Source: Paraburkholderia sp. IMGN_8 | GTDB lineage: Bacteria; Pseudomonadota; Gammaproteobacteria; Burkholderiales; Burkholderiaceae | DNA length: 64,000 nucleotides | Direction: 5' to 3' | NCBI RefSeq assembly: GCF_038050405.1 | Contig: NZ_CP150900.1 | Coordinates: 806,001 to 870,000 of the forward strand | Shown here: positions 59,307-64,000 of the stretch, piece by piece | How positions within the stretch are numbered: the stretch's first letter is position 1 | How the letters are laid out: each line of letters starts with the position of its first letter | The notes under the pieces: generated by a model | Told to the model about the DNA's origin: nothing | The model's input: only the letters and a program-made list of their open reading frames with translations | Databases searched by the model: none | Program-made: the position numbers and the translations under genes

Positions 59307-60212
59307 ATGAGCATCTCAGTCGCCGAGGCGAATGCGGCCAAGGCCGCCCTCGTAGAAAGCACGATCCGCACACCGTGGAGTGAATTCTGGCGCAAATTCA
59401 GTAAGCAGCGCGTGGCGCTCGCCGCGGGCATTTTTGTGTTGCTGTTGATCCTGGTCGCGATCGTCGCACCGCATATCGTGCCGTACGATCCGGAAAACTT
59501 TTTCGACTATGACGCGTTGAACGCGGGGCCAACGGCTGCGCACTGGTTCGGCGTCGATTCACTGGGCCGCGATATTTTCAGCCGCATTCTGGCGGGCTCG
59601 CGTATTTCGCTCGAGGCCGGTTTTCTGTCGGTGGCGATCGGCGCGGTGATCGGCACGTTCTTCGGCTTGCTGGCCGGTTACTACGAAGGCTGGTGGGACC
59701 GTATCACCATGCGGGTCGCCGATGTGCTGTTCGCATTCCCCGGCATTCTGCTGGCGATCGGCGTGGTGGCGATTCTCGGCAACGGCATGATCAACGTGAT
59801 CTGCGCGGTGGCGATTTTCAGCATCCCCGCGTTTGCGCGGCTCGTGCGCGGCAATACGCTGATGCTCAAGCAACTGACCTACATCGAAGCGGCGCGCAGC
59901 ATCGGTGCATCGGACTGGACGATCATCGTGCGGCACATTCTGCCGGGGACGATTTCGTCAGTGGTGGTGTACTTCACGATGCGTATCGGCACGTCGATCA
60001 TCACGGCGGCGAGCCTGTCGTTTCTCGGACTCGGCGCGCAACCGCCGACGCCGGAGTGGGGCGCGATGCTCAACGAAGCACGCGCCGACATGGTCACCGC
60101 GCCGCATATCGCGCTGTTTCCGAGTCTCGCGATTTTCTTCACCGTGCTGGCGTTCAACCTGCTCGGCGACGGTTTGCGCGATGCGCTCGATCCGAAGCTC
60201 GAGCGGCCATGA
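59307..60212 (+). CDS. gsiD: Glutathione/peptide permease GsiD
   Basis: 301 residues. [11 protein letters not shown] precedes the first helix, then [26 protein letters not shown] and [11 protein letters not shown]: all GsiD-like. The end [12 protein letters not shown] is typical of DppC-type subunits. The stop overlaps the P1 peptidase start by 4 bp, tying the peptidase to the transporter. Confidence 0.94.
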   Translation: MSISVAEANAAKAALVESTIRTPWSEFWRKFSKQRVALAAGIFVLLLILVAIVAPHIVPYDPENFFDYDALNAGPTAAHWFGVDSLGRDIFSRILAGSRISLEAGFLSVAIGAVIGTFFGLLAGYYEGWWDRITMRVADVLFAFPGILLAIGVVAILGNGMINVICAVAIFSIPAFARLVRGNTLMLKQLTYIEAARSIGASDWTIIVRHILPGTISSVVVYFTMRIGTSIITAASLSFLGLGAQPPTPEWGAMLNEARADMVTAPHIALFPSLAIFFTVLAFNLLGDGLRDALDPKLERP

Positions 60213-61282
60213 GTTTGACTGAACTTCAAAACGCGCCGCATATCGGCATATTGCCGCGCGGTTCACTTGGCACGATCGCCGATGTGCAAGGCGTGACAGC
60301 CGGACATTGCACGTTGGACGAAGGTGCTGTGCAAACCGGCGTCACCGTGATCCATCCGCACCATGGCGATCCGTTTCTCCACAAGGTGCCGGCTGCTGCG
60401 TCGGTGATCAACGGCTTTGGAAAAAGCGTCGGGCTCGTGCAGGTCGAAGAACTCGGCGTGCTGGAAACGCCGATCGCTCTGACCAACACCTTTGGCGTCG
60501 CGGCGGTGGCGCAGGCGCAGATTCGCGCGGCGATCCACGCGAATCCGCGGATCGGACGCGAGTGGTCGACGCTCAATCCGTTGGTGTTCGAATGCAATGA
60601 CGGATACCTGAACGATATCCAGGCGCTGGCAGTCGGTGAACAGCATTACAACGAGGCCTGCGCTGCGGCAAGCACTCACGTCGCAAGCGGTTCGGTCGGC
60701 GCGGGGCGCGGCATGTCGTGCTTCGATCTGAAGGGCGGAATCGGCAATGCATCGCGCGTGGTCGACGTAGCGGGGCAGTCCTATACCGTCGGCGCATTGG
60801 TGCTGGCTAACTTCGGCCGCCTGTCGATGCTGACGATCGACGGCGTGCCGCTCGGCCGCGTGCTGGCCGAGCGTACATCCAAAGCCGCCGCGGCGGCAGG
60901 CAAGCCGGAACAAGGTTCGATCATCATGATCGTCGCCACCGACGCGCCGCTCGACGCGCGCCAACTCAAACGTCTGTCGTTGCGTGCAGCGGCCGGCCTT
61001 GCACGAACCGGCTCGGTGTATGGCCACGGCAGCGGCGATATCGCGTTGGCGTTTTCAACGGCCTACACCGTGCCGCACGATTCAGATTTTGTCGCACTTC
61101 CGCCTTTGCTCGCGGACGCGCGCCTCGATCCGTTATTCCGTGCCTGTTCGGACAGCGTCGAGCAAGCGATTGTCGATGCGTTGTGGAGCGCCTCCTCGGT
61201 GACGGGCCGCGACGGTCATCGGCGGTTATCGCTGCACGACACCGCTGCCGACCTCGCTCAACTTCTCAAGCAATCTTCCTGA
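60209..61282 (+). CDS. P1 (DmpA) family aminopeptidase
   Basis: 357 residues. The family blocks G-x-I-A-D-V-x-[17 protein letters not shown] and L-T-N-T-F-G-V-A lie in the first 100 residues, G-S-V-G-A-G-R-G-M near 161-169, and [16 protein letters not shown] at 201-216, the region of the self-cleavage site and nucleophile in DmpA/BapA. I did not assign the exact scissile bond. Known members release N-terminal L- or D-residues or beta-amino acids. It has no signal peptide, so it acts on peptides after import. Overlaps both neighbours. Confidence 0.91.
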   Translation: MSLTELQNAPHIGILPRGSLGTIADVQGVTAGHCTLDEGAVQTGVTVIHPHHGDPFLHKVPAAASVINGFGKSVGLVQVEELGVLETPIALTNTFGVAAVAQAQIRAAIHANPRIGREWSTLNPLVFECNDGYLNDIQALAVGEQHYNEACAAASTHVASGSVGAGRGMSCFDLKGGIGNASRVVDVAGQSYTVGALVLANFGRLSMLTIDGVPLGRVLAERTSKAAAAAGKPEQGSIIMIVATDAPLDARQLKRLSLRAAAGLARTGSVYGHGSGDIALAFSTAYTVPHDSDFVALPPLLADARLDPLFRACSDSVEQAIVDALWSASSVTGRDGHRRLSLHDTAADLAQLLKQSS

Positions 61283-62115
61283 TGAAAGTCCTGATTTCCG
61301 CCGACATCGAAGGCGTGGCCGGTGTGTTCCATCCTGAGCAAACGCGTGCGGGCAACGGTGAATACGAAGCCGCGCGCCGCTGGATGACGCTCGAAGCCAA
61401 TGCCGCGATCGAAGGCGCGTTCGCCGGCGGCGCGACGCACGTATGGGTCAACGATTCGCACGGCGGTTTCCGCAATCTGTTGCCCGATCTGCTCGATGCG
61501 CGCGCCCAGCTGGTGCTCGGCAAGCCGCGCACGCTCGGCATGATGGCCGGGCTCGAATACGGCGCGGCGCTCGTGTTCATGATCGGCTATCACGCCATGT
61601 CGCAAACGCGTGGCATCCTCGCGCACACCATCAATAGCTTCGCATTCGCGCGGGTTTCGCTGAACGGTGTCGAAGTCGGCGAGGCGGGATTGTATGGCGC
61701 GCTGGCGGAAGAATATGGCGCACGTGTGGCGCTCTTGTCCGGTGACGATGTATTCGCCGAGGAAACGTCGCCGCGTTTTCCTGGTGCGCGTTTTGTCGTC
61801 ACCAAGAGCGCGACGGGTCACGCGAGCGGCGTCACGCAAACGCCGGCCGCCGCACGTGACGCGATCGAAAGTGCCGCGCGCGAAGTGGTGCAACAGCACC
61901 TCAAGGCCGGTCATGCGCCGCAAGCCGCTCGTGCTGAAGCAAAGCCCGTCGAATGCGAATTGCGCGTGCAAACCACCGCGCTTGCCGATCTGTTTTGCCA
62001 ATGGCCGACGCTTACGCGCGTCGACGCCGTCACGTTGCGCTTTAGTGCGGCATCGGCGGAACATGCGGTCCGTATGTTGAACTGCCTGTCAGCGATGTCG
62101 TTCATGCTGCGCTAG
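61282..62115 (+). CDS. M55 family D-aminopeptidase, DppA-like
   Basis: 277 residues. The zinc ligands of Bacillus subtilis DppA (D-aminopeptidase) align one to one: Asp8 and Glu10 in S-A-D-I-E-G, His60 in N-D-S-H-G-G, His104 in G-Y-H-A-M, and a Glu in V-G-E-A-G near 134. The catalytic His at 115 (L-A-H-T-I) is also present. It cleaves D-amino acids from peptide N-termini. One-base overlap (TGATG) with the P1 peptidase. It ends the operon; no clear terminator follows. Confidence 0.93.
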   Translation: MKVLISADIEGVAGVFHPEQTRAGNGEYEAARRWMTLEANAAIEGAFAGGATHVWVNDSHGGFRNLLPDLLDARAQLVLGKPRTLGMMAGLEYGAALVFMIGYHAMSQTRGILAHTINSFAFARVSLNGVEVGEAGLYGALAEEYGARVALLSGDDVFAEETSPRFPGARFVVTKSATGHASGVTQTPAAARDAIESAAREVVQQHLKAGHAPQAARAEAKPVECELRVQTTALADLFCQWPTLTRVDAVTLRFSAASAEHAVRMLNCLSAMSFMLR

Positions 62116-62168
62116 CCGCATACCAAAGAACGATGCCGGGCAAAGCTCGCGCATACGCCCGAAGTTGC

Positions 62169-63107
62169 CTACTGCTGCCGGCTGAGTTCTCTCGCCGCCC
62201 GATCGATCACATCGGCGATCGCGCCGGCGTGCGACACCGGCGCAAGATGGCTCGATGAGATCGGCACGACCTTCGCACGCATCCGGTCAGCCATGAACTT
62301 TTCGACTTCAGGCGACACCGCGCGATCCTTCGTTGTCAGTACATACCAGGAGGGTTTTTCTTTCCATCCCACCTGGCTGACGGTTTCGCTGAACGCCTTC
62401 GCGGCGATCGGCTGTTGCGCGGCGGAGAGCACGCGCGTCAGGTTTTCGGGGACGTCGGCGGCGAAGTCGGCGTGATACCTGGTGCGGTCGAACCAGAGAA
62501 AGCCGGTCGGGTCGGCGGCGATGTTTTTGCCCGCGGGCATCGGCGCCGCGCGTTTCATCAGATCCATCGCCGATTCATGCAGGTCAGGCGCGATCGCCGC
62601 CACGTAGACAAGGCCGGCGACGTTCGGCGCATTCGCGCTCGCTTCGGTGATCACCACGCCGCCCCAGGAATGCCCAACCAGCATGGTCGGGCCATCCTGA
62701 CGCGCGAGCACGCGGCGGGTGGCGGCGACGTCGTCGGCGAGGGAGGTGAGCGGGTTCTGCACCGAACTTACGTGATAGCCCTTCTGCTGCAGCTTCGCGA
62801 TAACGCCATTCCAGCTCGACCCATCGACGAAGGCACCGTGAACCAGCACGACGTTGCGCACGGGGCCAGTCATCGGCGCTGCGGGTAGCGGGGCGGCTGC
62901 GGCCGGCGCAGCGGGTGCTGCTGGCGCTACTGGTGCGGGTGCTGCTGCTGGCGTTGCCGGCGTTTCGGGAGCCGGCGATTCCATGTCTGGCGCGGACGCC
63001 GGTTCGGCGGCGGATTCGGCAGTGGGTGCCGCGGTTTGCGCGACGGCGCTCGCCCCAGCGAACCAGAGACACAAAGCAGCAGCGCAAAGCAGACGTTTGG
63101 GCGACAT
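62169..63107 (-). CDS. Exported alpha/beta hydrolase
   Basis: 312 residues. A Sec signal (L-L-C-A-A-A-L-C-L-W-F-A-G, cleavage near A-V-A-Q) is followed by a ~50-residue Ala/Pro linker and an alpha/beta-hydrolase domain with V-L-V-H-G-A-F-V-D-G-S-S-W and the nucleophile elbow G-H-S-W-G-G. The His is probably in the S-S-S-H-L segment near the end. It resembles the pyrethroid-hydrolase/YdeN-like esterase group; substrate unknown. ATG 63107 has GGAG 7 bp upstream; the longer frame to 63170 is rejected. Convergent with the gsi operon, 53 bp apart. Confidence 0.88.
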   Translation of the reverse strand: MSPKRLLCAAALCLWFAGASAVAQTAAPTAESAAEPASAPDMESPAPETPATPAAAPAPVAPAAPAAPAAAAPLPAAPMTGPVRNVVLVHGAFVDGSSWNGVIAKLQQKGYHVSSVQNPLTSLADDVAATRRVLARQDGPTMLVGHSWGGVVITEASANAPNVAGLVYVAAIAPDLHESAMDLMKRAAPMPAGKNIAADPTGFLWFDRTRYHADFAADVPENLTRVLSAAQQPIAAKAFSETVSQVGWKEKPSWYVLTTKDRAVSPEVEKFMADRMRAKVVPISSSHLAPVSHAGAIADVIDRAARELSRQQ

Positions 63108-63196
63108 GTTGAATCTCCGAAGGCTGAAACATCGACTAGGGCAACATACCGAAGCGGCACGCCTTGTCAATCGATATCGTCGCGGTTAGGTGCGGT

Positions 63197-63264
63197 GCAG
63201 AACCAAGGGCGGGTTGGTCCCAGTATTTAGGCAATATCGGCCGCGGTAAAATTTTTGGTTCTGC
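63197..63264. promoter_or_regulatory. Paired inverted repeat around a -10 before the permease
   Basis: GCAGAACCAA (63197-63206) and TTGGTTCTGC (63255-63264) are perfect complements about 48 bp apart. A third half-site TTGGT lies at 63214-63218, and TAAAAT (63247-63252) lies between the arms. The layout suggests a regulator bound at two sites around the permease promoter. Confidence 0.5.
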
Positions 63265-63320
63265 CCGGCCAGACCATAAGTCTGATCGGGTGATCGATAT
63301 CCATACTCTGGGGCGCAATT

Positions 63321-64000
63321 TTGAATAGTGCACAGCGGCAAGATGGCCTGAAGCGCGGGCTTAAGAATCGCCACATCCAGCTGATCGCGCTGGGCGGGGC
63401 GATCGGCACGGGCCTCTTTCTCGGCTCCGCCAGCGTGTTGCAGGCAGCCGGCCCGTCGATGATTCTCGGCTACGCGATCGGCGGCATCATCGCATTCATG
63501 ATCATGCGGCAGCTCGGCGAGATGGTGGCGCAGGAACCGGTCGCCGGTTCGTTCAGCCACTTCGCGTACAAATATTGGGGCGATTTTCCCGGCTTTCTGT
63601 CCGGCTGGAACTACTGGGTGCTGTATGTGCTCGTGAGCATGGCCGAGCTGACCGCAGTGGGCACCTACGTGCATTACTGGTGGCCGGGTGTGCCAACATG
63701 GGTGTCTGCGCTGGTGTGCTTCGCCGGCATCAACGCGATCAATCTCGCCAACGTCAAAGCCTACGGCGAAACCGAATTCTGGTTTGCGATTATCAAGGTG
63801 GTTGCGGTGATCGGCATGATCCTGTTCGGCGGCTATCTGCTGATCAGCGGTCACGGCGGTCCGCAGGCCTCGATCACCAATCTCTGGGCGAATGGCGGCT
63901 TTTTCCCGCACGGTTTCCACGGCCTGTTCATGATGCTCGCGGTCATCATGTTTTCGTTCGGCGGCCTCGAACTGATCGGTATCACGGCGGCTGAAGCCGA
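63321..64000 (+). CDS. Amino-acid permease (APC family), 5' part
   Basis: 226 codons are visible before the window ends. L-K-N-R-H-I-Q-L-I-A-L-G-G-A-I-G-T-G-L-F-L-G-S is the standard opening of the AroP/PheP/LysP/GabP group; M-R-Q-L-G-E-M-V-A-Q-E-P and F-S-H-F-A-Y-K-Y-W-G follow, with six helices so far. It imports an amino acid by proton symport; which one is not determined. The start must be TTG 63321: an in-frame stop lies at 63291 and the first in-frame ATG is within helix two. Confidence 0.88.
   Translation, partial: MNSAQRQDGLKRGLKNRHIQLIALGGAIGTGLFLGSASVLQAAGPSMILGYAIGGIIAFMIMRQLGEMVAQEPVAGSFSHFAYKYWGDFPGFLSGWNYWVLYVLVSMAELTAVGTYVHYWWPGVPTWVSALVCFAGINAINLANVKAYGETEFWFAIIKVVAVIGMILFGGYLLISGHGGPQASITNLWANGGFFPHGFHGLFMMLAVIMFSFGGLELIGITAAEA

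Overview
The window looks like part of the main chromosome of a Paraburkholderia or Burkholderia-type betaproteobacterium. The DNA is GC-rich, with long spurious antisense frames. EF-G, ClpS, NadB, IspH and the ribosomal proteins L28/L33 read like Burkholderiaceae proteins. Genus-level assignment is inference from protein recall, not a database result. Both window edges cut a gene: a (GGGSS)n repeat protein on the left and an amino-acid permease on the right.

Layout. 1-0.8 kb: start of an exported protein made of 15-bp tandem repeats. 1.2-7.0 kb: minus-strand peptide/nickel-type ABC importer with a Tat-exported binding protein, two permeases and a fused double ATPase. 7.3-9.9 kb: NiCoT metal transporter with a His-tipped cupin, divergent from a periplasmic alpha carbonic anhydrase. 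10-14.3 kb: EF-G (GTG start, outside a str operon), DUF192 protein, small Lys/His/Ala-rich exported protein, RluE. 14.5-18.5 kb: icd, a copper pair (Cys/His-rich small protein plus multicopper oxidase), cspA. 19-21.6 kb: clpS-clpA. 21.7-29.1 kb: minus-strand housekeeping run ribF-ileS-lspA-coaBC-LLM oxidoreductase-dut. 29.2-34 kb: purN, RsmB-like methyltransferase, MscS channel, fatty-acid desaturase. 34-37.8 kb: NAD synthesis genes nadA-nadC convergent with nadB. 38-41.2 kb: rpmB-rpmG, radC, FKBP, ispH. 41.7-46.9 kb: complete branched-chain amino-acid importer livJHMGF. 47-52.4 kb: argD with GNAT, ferredoxin-type oxidoreductase, SDR protein, small membrane protein, RsuA.

52.7-62.1 kb is the most interesting block. 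A MurR/RpiR regulator, an isoaspartyl peptidase (iaaA), a full gsiABCD glutathione/peptide importer, a DmpA-type P1 peptidase and an M55 D-aminopeptidase form one tightly packed plus-strand operon. Three enzymes that attack unusual peptide bonds (isoaspartyl; D- or beta-amino acid; D-amino acid) sit with one importer. This suggests uptake and breakdown of non-standard peptides.

Non-coding signals worth attention: a putative arginine-rich leader peptide plus intrinsic terminator before argD, a palindrome matching the NtrC consensus before the liv operon, a palindrome before icd, a strong hairpin between livM and livG, a cspA promoter giving a long 5' UTR, and -10 elements placed so close to the purN and clpS start codons that leaderless mRNAs are predicted. 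No tRNA, rRNA, CRISPR, insertion sequence or prophage was seen.
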